A stretch of 44,047 bases of DNA from Burkholderiales bacterium (lineage in GTDB: Bacteria; Pseudomonadota; Gammaproteobacteria; Burkholderiales; Casimicrobiaceae). Positions within the stretch are counted from its first letter, which is position 1; each line of letters starts with the position of its first letter. Below are positions 7,793 through 16,097 of the stretch, piece after piece. Below the pieces are notes generated by a model. It saw only the letters and a program-made list of their open reading frames with translations. It made no database searches and was not told the origin of the DNA. Position numbers and translations under genes: made by a program. Where the stretch lies: positions 1 through 44,047 of the forward strand of contig CAJPFI010000039.1 in assembly GCA_905339295.1 (NCBI GenBank). The letters run 5' to 3'.

Positions 7793-8632
7793 ATGCGCTT
7801 CGAAGGCACCGATACCTACGTCGCGACCGACGACCTGAAGCTCGCGGTCAACGCCGCGCTCGCGCTCGAGCGCCCGCTGCTGGTCAAGGGCGAGCCCGGG
7901 ACCGGCAAGACGATGCTCGCCGAGGAGATCGCGCGAAGCCTCGGCCGCCCGCTGCACCAATGGCACGTCAAGTCGACGACCAAGGCGCAGCAGGGGCTCT
8001 ACGAGTACGACGCGGTGTCGCGCCTGCGCGACTCGCAGCTCGGCGACGCGAAGGTCGCCGACATCGCGAACTACGTGAAGAAGGGCGTGCTGTGGGAGGC
8101 GTTCGACAGCGAGTCGCCCGCGATCGTGCTGATCGACGAGATCGACAAGGCCGACATTGAGTTTCCCAACGACCTTCTGCGCGAGCTCGACCGGATGGAG
8201 TTCTACGTCTACGAGCTGCACCGGACGGTCGTCGCGAGGCACCGCCCGCTCGTCGTCATCACGTCGAACAACGAGAAGGAGCTGCCCGACGCCTTCCTGC
8301 GCCGCTGCTTCTTCCACTACATCCGCTTCCCGGACAGGGAGACGATGACGCGCATCGTCGACGTCCACTACCCGGGGCTCAAGAAGGCGCTGCTCGCCGA
8401 GGCGCTCGAGGTGTTCTTCAACCTGCGCGACGTGCCGGGGCTCAAGAAGAAGCCGTCGACCTCGGAGCTGCTCGACTGGCTCAAGCTGCTGCTCGCCGAG
8501 GACATCCCTCCCGAGGCCCTGCACAGTGCCGACCGCAAGGTCGTCATTCCGCCGCTGCACGGCGCGCTGCTCAAGAACGAGCAGGACGTCCACCTGTTCG
8601 AGCGGGTGGCGTTCATGTCGCGGAGCCGATGA
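7793..8632 (+). CDS. MoxR-family AAA+ ATPase
   Basis: A 279-residue single AAA+ module. Walker A GEPGTGKT is at residues 33-40, Walker B is VLIDEIDKAD, sensor 1 is VVITSNNEKELPD, and an arginine-finger region follows (FLRRCFFHYIRFP). MoxR ATPases act with von Willebrand A partners to mature or remodel metalloenzymes and membrane complexes. The expected partner is the CoxE-like VWA gene at 10537, which here is separated by a repeat array, a GNAT and a UbiA gene. No ribosome site is visible before the ATG. It resembles the general MoxR type more than NorQ/CbbQ. Confidence 0.87.
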   Translation: MRFEGTDTYVATDDLKLAVNAALALERPLLVKGEPGTGKTMLAEEIARSLGRPLHQWHVKSTTKAQQGLYEYDAVSRLRDSQLGDAKVADIANYVKKGVLWEAFDSESPAIVLIDEIDKADIEFPNDLLRELDRMEFYVYELHRTVVARHRPLVVITSNNEKELPDAFLRRCFFHYIRFPDRETMTRIVDVHYPGLKKALLAEALEVFFNLRDVPGLKKKPSTSELLDWLKLLLAEDIPPEALHSADRKVVIPPLHGALLKNEQDVHLFERVAFMSRSR

Positions 8633-8654
8633 TTGCAGGCAAGGCCCGTGGTGT

Positions 8655-8960
8655 GGGCCAGGCTTCAGCCTGACGAAGTTCGGAGTGGCGAAGGCGTCCG
8701 GCTGAAGCCGGACCCACAGGAGTGGCAAGGGCGTCCGGCTGAAGCCGGACCCACAGGAAAGCTCGGCGCGTCGATGAGAGGGTGTCGTGGGTCAGGCTTC
8801 AGCCTGACGAAGTTCGGAGTGGCGAAGGCGTCCGGCTGAAGCCGGACCCACAGGAGTGGCGAAGGCGTCCGGCTGAAGCCGGACCCACAGGAGTGGCGAA
8901 GGCGTCCGGCTGAAGCCGGACCCACAGGAGTGGCAAGGGCGTCCGGCTGAAGCCGAACCC
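8655..8960. repeat. Hairpin repeat array A (37-bp units)
   Basis: A non-coding array between moxR and the GNAT gene. An 18-nt interrupted palindrome (GTCCGGCT-GA-AGCCGGAC) followed by CCCACAGGAGTGGC recurs at exactly 37-bp spacing from 8696 and 8733 and from 8830, 8867, 8904 and 8941. Two inverse-oriented variants (GTCAGGCT-TC-AGCCTGAC) lie at about 8658 and 8788. A segment of about 65 bp around 8660-8726 is repeated at 8794-8860, so the array grew by internal duplication. The 8633-9010 interval holds nothing else. Confidence 0.85.
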
Positions 8961-9010
8961 GCAGAGGCGGGAAGTCGACCGGCTGTGGCCGGCCCGGAGA
9001 GGCAGCGCGA

Positions 9011-9604
9011 ATGACGCGATTCATCGAACCGGTCACGCTGGTCGGCCGCCATGCGACGCTCGAGCCCCTCGAGGCGTCGCACGTCGCGCCGCTCGCCGAG
9101 GCGGCGAGCGACGGCGAGCTGTGGCGGCTCTGGTACACCGGCGTCGCCCCGCCGCAGAGGATGGCCGAATACGTGTCGACCGCGCTCGACATGCGCGAGC
9201 GGTTCGACGCGATGCCGTTCGTCGTGCGCGACGCGACCGGCGCGGTCGTGGGCTGCACGCGATTCTTCAACGTCGACGTGGCGAACCGCCGGATCGAGAT
9301 CGGGCACACGTGGTACGCGAAGCGCGTGCAGCGCACGCCGCTCAACACGGAGTGCAAGCTCCTGCTGCTGACGCACGCATTCGAAGCCCTCTCCTGCATC
9401 GCGGTCGAGTTCCGCACCCACTGGTTCAACCACGCGAGCCGCGCGGCGATCGAGCGACTCGGGGCGAAGCAGGACGGCGTGCTGCGCAACCACCAGGTGA
9501 GCGCGGACGGCATCAGGCGCGACACGGTCGTGTTCAGCATCATCGACAGCGAGTGGCCGGCGGTGAAGAAGCACCTCGCATTCCAGCTCGAGCGGCCGCG
9601 CTGA
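9011..9604 (+). CDS. GNAT-family N-acetyltransferase (RimJ/RimL-like)
   Basis: A 197-residue protein with the RimJ/RimL-type GNAT layout: an N-terminal VTLVGRHATLEPLEASHV, a central strand VVRDATGAVVGCTRFFNVD, a motif-A-like region IEIGHTWYAKRVQRT, and a late segment NHASRAAIERLGAKQDGVLR that is the usual acetyl-CoA/acceptor C-terminal motif. The substrate could be a small molecule or a protein N-terminus. The start ATG follows the repeat array directly. It is 37 nt upstream of the UbiA gene and may be co-transcribed with it. Confidence 0.82.
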   Translation: MTRFIEPVTLVGRHATLEPLEASHVAPLAEAASDGELWRLWYTGVAPPQRMAEYVSTALDMRERFDAMPFVVRDATGAVVGCTRFFNVDVANRRIEIGHTWYAKRVQRTPLNTECKLLLLTHAFEALSCIAVEFRTHWFNHASRAAIERLGAKQDGVLRNHQVSADGIRRDTVVFSIIDSEWPAVKKHLAFQLERPR

Positions 9605-9641
9605 CGGCGGCCGGCGACGCCACGAACCGGGAGGGCGCACG

Positions 9642-10535
9642 ATGAGCACCGCACGCCGACTGTTCGGCCCGATGCGCGTTCCGTTTCTCGCGCTCTCGCT
9701 CGTGTGCGTGCTGCTCGGCGTGGCGACCGCGTACCACGCGCAGGGCCGTGTCGCGTGGCCGCTCGCGACGCTCGCGCTCTTCGCCGCGCTCGCCGCGCAC
9801 GTCAGCGTCAACGCCTTCAACGAGTACCTGGACTTCAGGAGCGGGCTCGACTTGAGGACGCGGCGCACGCCGTTCTCGGGCGGAAGCGGCGTGCTGCCGG
9901 CCGATCCCGCCGCCGCGCCGCTCGCGCTCGCGGTCGCCGTCGTCTCGCTCGTGATCGTCGCGACGATCGGGCTCGGGCTGGTGGCGATGCGGGGCGCGGT
10001 GCTGGTGCCGCTCGGCGTCGCCGGCCTCCTGCTGATCGTCGCGTACACCAGCTGGATCACGCGCCATCCGTTCGCGTGCCTGGTCGCGCCGGGACTGGGA
10101 TTCGGCCCGCTGATGGTCGTCGGTACGCACATCGCGGTGTCCGGGCGCTACGACACCGCCTCGGGCGTCGCGGCGCTCGTGCCGTTCTTCCTCGTGAACG
10201 CGCTGCTGTTGCTGAACCAGTTTCCCGACGTCGAGGCGGACCGCGAGGTGGGGCGGCGCCACCTGCCGATCGTCTGGGGTCGGCTGCGCGCGGCACGCGT
10301 GTTCGTCGCGCTGTACGCGGCGGCCTACCTCTCGCTCGTCGTCGGCGTCGTCGTGGGCGTGCTGCCGTGGCAAAGCCTGATCGGTCTCGCGACGCTCGCG
10401 CTCGCGATTCCCGCGGCGCGTGACGCGCTGCGCCAGCCGGACGACGTGGACGCGCTGCTCCCCGCGATGGGTCGCAACGTGATGGTCAACCTCGCGACGC
10501 CGGCGCTCGTCGCCGCAGGGTTGTTCGCCGCCTGA
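9642..10535 (+). CDS. UbiA-family prenyltransferase (MenA-like)
   Basis: A 297-residue polytopic membrane protein with eight to nine predicted helices. The first Asp-rich motif is NAFNEYLDFRSGLD and the second is NQFPDVEADREVGRRHLP. These bind Mg-prenyl diphosphate in UbiA/MenA enzymes. The spacing and the FNEYxDxxxGxD form resemble 1,4-dihydroxy-2-naphthoate polyprenyltransferase (MenA) more than UbiA. The organism may not make menaquinone, so the aromatic acceptor is open. A GGGAGG ribosome site precedes the ATG. It ends 1 nt before the VWA gene. Confidence 0.8.
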   Translation: MSTARRLFGPMRVPFLALSLVCVLLGVATAYHAQGRVAWPLATLALFAALAAHVSVNAFNEYLDFRSGLDLRTRRTPFSGGSGVLPADPAAAPLALAVAVVSLVIVATIGLGLVAMRGAVLVPLGVAGLLLIVAYTSWITRHPFACLVAPGLGFGPLMVVGTHIAVSGRYDTASGVAALVPFFLVNALLLLNQFPDVEADREVGRRHLPIVWGRLRAARVFVALYAAAYLSLVVGVVVGVLPWQSLIGLATLALAIPAARDALRQPDDVDALLPAMGRNVMVNLATPALVAAGLFAA

Positions 10536-10536
10536 C

Positions 10537-11721
10537 GTGCCCGCGATGCTGGTCGATTTCTTCCTGCACCTCAAGTCGTTCAAGCTCCCGGTCTCGACGC
10601 GCGAGTTCCTGACGCTGCTCGAGGCGCTGGAGGCGCGCGTCGTGTCGCTGTCGATCGACGACTTCTACGCGCTCGCGCGCACGACGCTCGTCAAGGACGA
10701 GCAGCTCTTCGACCGTTTCGACCTCGCGTTCGGCAGCTACTTCAAGGGCGTCGACGCGATCTTCGACATCCGCGCAACGATCCCCGAGGAATGGCTGAAG
10801 AAGGAGTTCACGCGCACGCTCTCCGAGGAGGACAGGCGGCGCATCGACGCACTGGGCGGCCTCGACAAGCTGATGGAGCTGCTCAGGCAGCGGCTCGCCG
10901 AGCAGAAGGAGCGGCACGCGGGCGGGAAGAAGTGGATCGGAACCGGCGGGACGAGCCCGTTCGGCGCCTACGGCTACAACCCGGAAGGCATCCGCATCGG
11001 ACAGGCCGAAGGCGGCGCGCGCAGCGCGGTCAAGGTGTGGGACGCGCGCGACTTCGCGAATCTCGACGGCGAGGTCGAGCTCAACACGCGCAACCTGAAG
11101 ATCGCGCTGCGGCGCCTGCGAAAGTTCGCGCGCGAGGGCGTGCCCGAGGAGCTCGACCTCGACGGCACGATCGAGGGGACGGCGCGCAACGCCGGCTGGC
11201 TCGACCTGAAGCTCCAGCCGGAGCGCCGCAACCGCGTCAAGGTGCTGCTGTTCCTCGACGTCGGGGGATCGATGGACCCGCACGTCGAGGTGTGCGAGCA
11301 GCTCTTCTCGGCGGCGAAGAGCGAATTCCGCCACCTCGAGCACTACTACTTCCACAACTGCATCTACGATCACGTCTGGCGCGACAACACGCGCCGGCAC
11401 GCCGAGCGCAAGTCGACGCTCGAGCTGATCCGCACCTACGGGCCGGACTGGCGCGTGGTCGTCGTGGGCGACGCGGCGATGAGTCCCTACGAGCTGCTCG
11501 AGACCGGCGGCAGCGTCGAGTACAGCAACGACGAGCCCGGCATCGCGTGGCTCGCGCGGATCTTCGAGCACTTCAGGCACCGCGTCTGGTTCAACCCGGA
11601 GCCGCCGCGCGCGTGGGAGTACACGCGATCGACGCAGATCGTGCTCAAGGCGCTCGGGCCACGCATGTATCCGCTGACGCTGAAGGGCGTCGCCGAAGGC
11701 ATCGACGCGCTGCGCAAGTAG
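10537..11721 (+). CDS. CoxE-like von Willebrand factor A domain protein
   Basis: A 394-residue protein. The start is the GTG at 10537 or the ATG three codons later. The C-terminal half holds a VWA domain with a MIDAS-like LFLDVGGSMDPHV, in which the first serine of DxSxS is glycine. This variant is common in this family. The N-terminal helical part (residues 1-150) resembles CoxE/YeaC-type proteins that partner MoxR ATPases. Its likely partner is the ATPase at 7793; together they would act as a chaperone pair. The gene abuts the UbiA gene (1 nt), so it is probably translated from the same message. Confidence 0.82.
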   Translation: MPAMLVDFFLHLKSFKLPVSTREFLTLLEALEARVVSLSIDDFYALARTTLVKDEQLFDRFDLAFGSYFKGVDAIFDIRATIPEEWLKKEFTRTLSEEDRRRIDALGGLDKLMELLRQRLAEQKERHAGGKKWIGTGGTSPFGAYGYNPEGIRIGQAEGGARSAVKVWDARDFANLDGEVELNTRNLKIALRRLRKFAREGVPEELDLDGTIEGTARNAGWLDLKLQPERRNRVKVLLFLDVGGSMDPHVEVCEQLFSAAKSEFRHLEHYYFHNCIYDHVWRDNTRRHAERKSTLELIRTYGPDWRVVVVGDAAMSPYELLETGGSVEYSNDEPGIAWLARIFEHFRHRVWFNPEPPRAWEYTRSTQIVLKALGPRMYPLTLKGVAEGIDALRK

Positions 11722-11740
11722 CCGCGCGCCGCGGCGCTCG

Positions 11741-12126
11741 CAAGTCGGGCTGAAGCCCGACCCACGGCGGCGAGTCGGGGTGAAGCCCGACCCACGACGG
11801 CAAGTCGGGGTGAAGCCGGACCCACGGCGGCGAGTCGGGGTGAAGCCGGACCCACGGCGGCGAGTCGGGCTGAAGCCGGACCCACGGCGGCAAGTCGGGC
11901 TGAAGCCCGACCCACGGCGGCAAGCCGGGCTGAAGCCCGACCCACGGCGGCAAGCCGGGCTGAAGCCCGACCCACGACGGCAAGTCGGGCTGAAGCCCGA
12001 CCCACGACGGCAAGTCGGGCTGAAGCCCGACCCACGACGGCGAGTCGGACTGAAGCCCGACCCACGACGGCGAGTCGGACTGAAGCCCGACCCACGACGC
12101 AGCGGTGGGTCGGGCTTCAGCCCGAC
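11741..12126. repeat. Hairpin repeat array B: 12 tandem 30-bp units plus an inverted cap
   Basis: Twelve uninterrupted 30-bp units start at 11741 and repeat every 30 bp to 12100. Each holds a GTCGGGCT-GA-AGCCCGAC type palindrome followed by CCACGGCGG or CCACGACGG. A single inverted unit (GTGGGTCGGGCTTCAGCCC...) closes the array at 12105-12126. Units differ by a few substitutions, mostly in the left arm. Because the unit length is divisible by three, several long open frames run through it; they are artefacts. It lies 20 nt after the VWA gene and before a convergent gene, where it may also stop transcription. Confidence 0.92.
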
Positions 12127-12143
12127 GCCATGAACGTGCTGCT

Positions 12144-12815
12144 TCAGCGGGACGCGGTCACCCGCAGCGACGCGTCGGTCACCGCGAGCCGCTCGTTCGC
12201 GCACTCGACCTTCACGCGGAACCGGTGCTCGCCCGCGGGCGGATTGACCGCGTCGAGCGCGATCTCGACCGCCCGGCGCTCGCCCGTCGCGAGATCGAAC
12301 CACGCGGAACTGCCGTGGAGATAGCCATTGCGCGACGTGTAGCCGTCAACGGTCGCGCGGCACTGGCGCAGGCCCTCGCGCCCGTCGTTGACCGCTTCGA
12401 CGCCGAGCTTCGCCTTCCCTGGCGCCGACGCCATCGTTGCGGTCCCGACGGCCCGCATCGCGACGCTGCGCCCGGTGATCCTGCCTTCGAGCGGCAACAG
12501 CGCGCCGCTCTCGGCGACGAGGAACGCGGGAATGAACACGAGCGCCGCGACGCCCACCGTACCGACGACCAGCAGCGCGAGGTCCGCGGCGTATACGGCG
12601 CCGGTCTTCGGAAGCGTCGCGCCCGTGCCCTCGATGTCGTAGGTACCGGCGTCGAGGATGTTGGTCGACTCGCGCACCTCGACCTTCAGGCGGCGGCCAA
12701 GCGCGTCCATGACGCACGGGCGCACGCGCGCGAAGAACATGCCGAGCCACGCCAGGTAGGCGGCGACGAGCGCGATGCCCAGCCAGGCGCCGGGCCCGAT
12801 GGCGGAGAGGCTCAT
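12144..12815 (-). CDS. Unknown membrane-anchored protein
   Basis: A 223-residue protein I do not recognise. Residues 8-28 (GPGAWLGIALVAAYLAWLGM) and about 72-95 are membrane segments. The C-terminal half (about 110-223) looks like an extracytoplasmic beta-sandwich (VRVKVECANERLAV and similar strands) with a cysteine near each end of the domain. This topology would place the C-terminal domain in the periplasm if both helices span the membrane. It is the last of three minus-strand genes after a PCuAC copper chaperone, so a link to the same envelope process is possible but unproven. Confidence 0.6.
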   Translation of the reverse strand: MSLSAIGPGAWLGIALVAAYLAWLGMFFARVRPCVMDALGRRLKVEVRESTNILDAGTYDIEGTGATLPKTGAVYAADLALLVVGTVGVAALVFIPAFLVAESGALLPLEGRITGRSVAMRAVGTATMASAPGKAKLGVEAVNDGREGLRQCRATVDGYTSRNGYLHGSSAWFDLATGERRAVEIALDAVNPPAGEHRFRVKVECANERLAVTDASLRVTASR

Positions 12816-12893
12816 CGTGGCGGTGGCGCACCCGGGTCGTGCCGGGCGCGCCCGCCATCATCGCGCAGCGCGCGTTCCGATGCGAAGCGCGAC

Positions 12894-12920
12894 GCGGGAC
12901 CGCCCTCGGCCCGGTCCCGC
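12894..12920 (-). terminator. GC-rich hairpin after the PCuAC gene
   Basis: GCGGGACCG (12894-12902) and CGGTCCCGC (12912-12920) form a perfect 9-bp stem with a 9-nt loop, 8 nt beyond the stop of the PCuAC gene on the minus strand. There is no U-tract, so it may be a Rho-assisted terminator or an mRNA-stabilising hairpin rather than a classical intrinsic terminator. Confidence 0.4.
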
Positions 12921-12928
12921 CCCCGAGG

Positions 12929-13390
12929 TCAGTGCCTGGTGTGCGCGGGCGCCGGGACCGCGGTCAGCGCCTTCACCGGCGCGTTGACGACGATCGTCGA
13001 CGCGCGTCCGTCCTTGTCCTCGAACGTCAGCGAAATCGGCACGCTGTCGCCCTCGCTGAGCGGCGCCTTCAGCGCCATCAGCATCACGTGGTAGCCGCCG
13101 GGCTTGAGGTCGATGGTCTTGCCGGCGGGCAGGCCGAGCTTGCGCACGGCGGACATCCGCATCACGCCGCCGTCCATCTTCATCTCGTGGATCTCGACGA
13201 TGCCGGCGACCGGAGACGACGCGCCGACGAGCGCAACGTCCGACGCGGAGCGCAACTGCATGAACGCCCCGGTGGATTTCTGCGCGGCGACGGTGCCTCG
13301 CACCCACGGGTCGACGACGGCGACCTGGGCGAGCGCGGCGGGGGCCGCGGCGAGCGCGGCGGCGAGCGTGAGCGTGCGAACGATGTTCAT
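12929..13390 (-). CDS. PCuAC-family periplasmic copper chaperone
   Basis: A 153-residue secreted protein. Residues 1-22 form a signal peptide (MNIVRTLTLAAALAAAPAALA). The PCuAC/DUF461 Cu(I) site is visible: H-x-M in EIHEMKMDGGVMRM, then GGYHVMLM, matching H(M)x10Mx21HxM. Family members deliver copper to CuA of cytochrome oxidase or other copper enzymes in the periplasm. The window also encodes a CuA subunit II and a Sco protein, which could be clients or partners. The start is the ATG at 13388-13390; the longer frame upstream is not protein-like. A small Cys-rich secreted protein gene lies upstream on the same strand. Confidence 0.86.
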   Translation of the reverse strand: MNIVRTLTLAAALAAAPAALAQVAVVDPWVRGTVAAQKSTGAFMQLRSASDVALVGASSPVAGIVEIHEMKMDGGVMRMSAVRKLGLPAGKTIDLKPGGYHVMLMALKAPLSEGDSVPISLTFEDKDGRASTIVVNAPVKALTAVPAPAHTRH

Positions 13391-13493
13391 GGCGAATCCG
13401 ATCCCTGTTTTCTCGGCCGCGGTGGGCGGCGACAAAGGCCGGCGCGAAGCCGGCGCGACGACGGCGGGCATCCCGCCGCGATGGCGATCGGGA

Positions 13494-13832
13494 TCAGGCC
13501 GGCGGCGCGCGCGCCGGCGCGGCGAGCACGTCGGCGGCCGAGCACCGTGGCGACGTCGGCGCGGCGATGCGCGCGTGCGCGGCCGGAACGACGCCGGAGG
13601 CGGGAGGCGCGGACGGAGGCGCCGCGGACGAGCCGCAGCACGCGTCGCACGCGTGGACCGCCCCGGCGCTCGCGGGAGTGCCGGGCACGACCTTCCCTCC
13701 GACGCACAGGTCGCCGCCGACGCCTCCCATCGACGCGCGCGCCGGAAGCGCGTGGGCGGGCAGGGCGAGCGAAGCCAGCATCGCCGCCAGGGCGAGCCAG
13801 GCCGAACCCGATCGGAGGCAGCGTTGACGCAT
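13494..13832 (-). CDS. Small secreted Cys-containing protein (DUF2946-like)
   Basis: A 112-residue protein. The N-terminal signal/membrane segment is WLALAAMLASLALPAHALPA, and a metal-ligand-like cluster HACDACCGS lies near residue 60, followed by a Pro/Ala-rich tail with one more cysteine. The layout resembles DUF2946 proteins, which are often found beside copper uptake or PCuAC genes. Here it is 103 nt upstream of the PCuAC gene on the same strand. A role in copper handling is inferred from context. It diverges from nrdD, with an FNR-type site between them. Confidence 0.55.
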   Translation of the reverse strand: MRQRCLRSGSAWLALAAMLASLALPAHALPARASMGGVGGDLCVGGKVVPGTPASAGAVHACDACCGSSAAPPSAPPASGVVPAAHARIAAPTSPRCSAADVLAAPARAPPA

Positions 13833-13905
13833 CGCGGCATTCTACCCAGACGAGCGGACCTCCCGATGTCATGCGGATCAAGCAACGCGCGACGCGCCGG
13901 CGCGA

Positions 13906-13929
13906 TTTTCTTGACCCGCGTCAAGAAAA
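13906..13929. promoter_or_regulatory. FNR/DNR-type operator upstream of nrdD
   Basis: The core TTGAC-CCGC-GTCAA (13911-13924) is a perfect FNR-family dyad. The symmetry extends to 10-bp arms (TTTTCTTGAC and GTCAAGAAAA). A class II promoter (site at about -41) would start transcription near 13959, about 60-90 nt before nrdD. This fits oxygen-sensitive class III ribonucleotide reductase being induced without oxygen. The divergent small gene starts at 13832 and could also be affected. Confidence 0.75.
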
Positions 13930-13985
13930 CCCTCGGACAGCGCGATCAGCCGTTGCGACCCCCATCCCTCGGGGCTAGGCTCGCC

Positions 13986-14011
13986 TCCCACCCCAACATG
14001 TTGTGGTGGGA
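13986..14011. promoter_or_regulatory. 26-bp palindrome abutting the nrdD ribosome site
   Basis: A 26-bp dyad with a single mismatched pair (TCCCACCCCAACA / TGTTGTGGTGGGA) lies between the FNR-type box and the nrdD start. Its right arm runs directly into GGGAGGGGG, the ribosome site of a possible nrdD ATG at 14022. It could be an operator or an RNA hairpin that masks the ribosome site. It does not fit the NrdR box consensus as I know it. Confidence 0.5.
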
Positions 14012-14048
14012 GGGGGAAACGATGTTGCGCCGCACCAGGGAGGGGTCG

Positions 14049-16097
14049 ATGACGCAGGAAGCCGCGGAAAGTCTCGCCGAACCTCGCGGGTCGCCCGCGA
14101 TGCCGCACGCGATGGTCAAGCGCGACGGCCGGCGGGCGCCGTTCGAGCTGGGCAAGATCGCGTCGGCCATCGAGAGGGCCGGGGGCGCGACCGGCGAGTT
14201 CGGCAAGGCGGAGGCGGAACGGCTCGCCGAGGCGGTGGGCCTCTCGCTCGCGCTGCGCGGGTCCCCCGGCGATCCCGGGATCGAGGTGATCCAGGACACC
14301 GTCGAGCGCACGCTCGCCGCGGCAGGCTGGTTCGACACCGCGCGCGCCTACATCGTCCACCGCGAGCGGCACGCGCGCCTGCGAGACCAGAAGAAGACGC
14401 TGGTCGACGTCGCCGCGTCGATCGACGAGTACCTCGAGCAGAAGGACTGGCGCGTCAACGCGAACGCGAACCAGGGCTACTCGCTCGGCGGGCTCATCCT
14501 GAACGTTTCCGGCAAGGTGGTCGCGAACTACTGGCTCTCGCACGTCTACGCGCCGGAGATCGGCCGCGCGCACCGCGAGGGCGACGTGCACATCCACGAC
14601 CTCGACATGCTCGCCGGCTACTGCGCGGGCTGGTCGCTGCGGCGCCTGCTGTTCGAGGGCCTGAACGGCGTGCCCGGCAAGGTCGAGGCCGGACCCGCGA
14701 AGCACATGTCGAGCGCGGTCGGCCAGATCGTCAACTTCCTCGGCACGCTGCAGAACGAGTGGGCGGGCGCGCAGGCGTTCAGCTCGTTCGACACGTACAT
14801 GGCGCCGTACGTCCGCGCCGACGGCATGAGCTACGACGCGGTCAAGCAGAGCATCCAGGAGCTGATCTACAACCTGAACGTGCCGTCGCGGTGGGGCACG
14901 CAGACGCCGTTCACGAACCTGACGTTCGACTGGACCTGCCCCGAGGACCTGCGCGAGCAGGTGCCGGTGATCGCCGGCCGCGAGATGCCGTTCACCTACG
15001 GCGAGCTGCAGGCCGAGATGGACATGATCAACCGCGCCTATATCGAGGTGATGACCGAGGGCGACGCGAAGGGACGCGTGTTCACGTTCCCGATCCCGAC
15101 CTACAACATCACGCCGGACTTCGACTGGGACCACCCGAACTGCGAGGCGCTGTTCGCGATGACGGCGAAGTACGGGCTTCCGTACTTCCAGAACTTCCTC
15201 AACTCGGAGCTCAAGCCCAACATGATCCGGTCGATGTGCTGCCGCCTGCAGCTCGACCTGACCGAGCTGCTCAAGCGCGGCAACGGGCTCTTCGGCAGCG
15301 CCGAGCAGACCGGATCGCTCGGCGTCGTCACGATCAACTGCGCGCGGCTGGGATACACGCACTCGGGGGACGAGGCCGGGCTCTACGCGCGGCTGGACGA
15401 GCTGCTCGGCTGGGCGCGCGACAGCCTCGAGGTCAAGCGCAAGGTGATCCAGCGGCTGATCGACCAGGGACTCTTCCCGTACACGAAGCGCTACCTCGGC
15501 ACGCTGCGCAACCACTTCTCGACGATCGGCGTGAACGGGATCAACGAGATGATCCGCAACTTCACGCGCGACGCGCACGACATCACGACGCCCGAGGGCC
15601 ACGCGTTCGCGGTGCGGCTGCTCGACCACGTGCGCATGCGCATCCGCGGTTTCCAGGAGGAGACCGGTCACATGTACAACCTCGAGGCGACGCCCGCCGA
15701 GGGGACGACCTACCGGTTCGCCAAGGAGGACCGCAAGCGCTGGCCCGACATCCTGCAGGCGGGCACGGCCGCGATGCCGTACTACACGAACAGCTCGCAG
15801 CTGCCGGTCGGCTTCACCGACGACCCGTTCGAGGCGCTCGCGCGGCAGGAGGAGCTGCAGTCGAAGTACACGGGCGGCACCGTGCTGCACCTGTACATGA
15901 ACGAGCGCGTCTCCTCGACCGACGCGTGCAAGGCGCTGGTGCGCCGCTCGCTCGAGCGCTTCCGGCTGCCCTACATCACGATCACGCCGACGTTCTCGAT
16001 CTGCCCGTCGCACGGCTACCTGGCGGGCGAGCACGAGTACTGCCCGAAGTGCGACCAGGAGCGCCTCGAGGAGAAGCGCCGCAAGCTCGTGGCGTGA
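14049..16097 (+). CDS. nrdD: Anaerobic (class III) ribonucleoside-triphosphate reductase, catalytic part without glycyl-radical domain
   Basis: A 682-residue protein from the ATG at 14049 (AGGGAGGGG just upstream). An ATG at 14022 is also in frame with a strong ribosome site. An ATP-cone lies at about residues 20-110 (VKRDGRRAPFELGKI), followed by the class III fold: NLNVPSRWGTQTPFTN, and SMCCRLQLDL near residue 396 with the active-site cysteine. The C terminus has the zinc-site cysteines (CPSHGYLAGEHEYCPKC), then stops after a basic tail. The glycyl-radical segment that normally follows is absent and is encoded by the next small gene. It makes dNTPs anaerobically, with NrdG installing the radical. 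Confidence 0.93.
   Translation: MTQEAAESLAEPRGSPAMPHAMVKRDGRRAPFELGKIASAIERAGGATGEFGKAEAERLAEAVGLSLALRGSPGDPGIEVIQDTVERTLAAAGWFDTARAYIVHRERHARLRDQKKTLVDVAASIDEYLEQKDWRVNANANQGYSLGGLILNVSGKVVANYWLSHVYAPEIGRAHREGDVHIHDLDMLAGYCAGWSLRRLLFEGLNGVPGKVEAGPAKHMSSAVGQIVNFLGTLQNEWAGAQAFSSFDTYMAPYVRADGMSYDAVKQSIQELIYNLNVPSRWGTQTPFTNLTFDWTCPEDLREQVPVIAGREMPFTYGELQAEMDMINRAYIEVMTEGDAKGRVFTFPIPTYNITPDFDWDHPNCEALFAMTAKYGLPYFQNFLNSELKPNMIRSMCCRLQLDLTELLKRGNGLFGSAEQTGSLGVVTINCARLGYTHSGDEAGLYARLDELLGWARDSLEVKRKVIQRLIDQGLFPYTKRYLGTLRNHFSTIGVNGINEMIRNFTRDAHDITTPEGHAFAVRLLDHVRMRIRGFQEETGHMYNLEATPAEGTTYRFAKEDRKRWPDILQAGTAAMPYYTNSSQLPVGFTDDPFEALARQEELQSKYTGGTVLHLYMNERVSSTDACKALVRRSLERFRLPYITITPTFSICPSHGYLAGEHEYCPKCDQERLEEKRRKLVA

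Noticed and set aside
7793-8632. NorQ/CbbQ assignment for the MoxR ATPase with a NorD assignment for the VWA protein
   Set aside because: The sequences look like the general MoxR/CoxE pair; no nor or cbb genes are adjacent and the first MIDAS serine is glycine.
8655-12126. CRISPR-like periodic repeats
   Set aside because: The repeats are contiguous without unique spacers, the units are palindromic throughout, and no cas gene is present.
11487-12133. Several long open frames with repeating RR/PDP or VGRASARLA patterns across 11.5-12.1 kb on both strands
   Set aside because: They are produced by the 30-bp tandem hairpin repeats, whose length is a multiple of three; there is no plausible start or composition of a real protein.
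13104-14048. N-terminal extension of the nrdD frame back to 13104
   Set aside because: The frame upstream overlaps two minus-strand genes, the FNR box and the palindrome; protein similarity begins only after the starts at 14022 or 14049.
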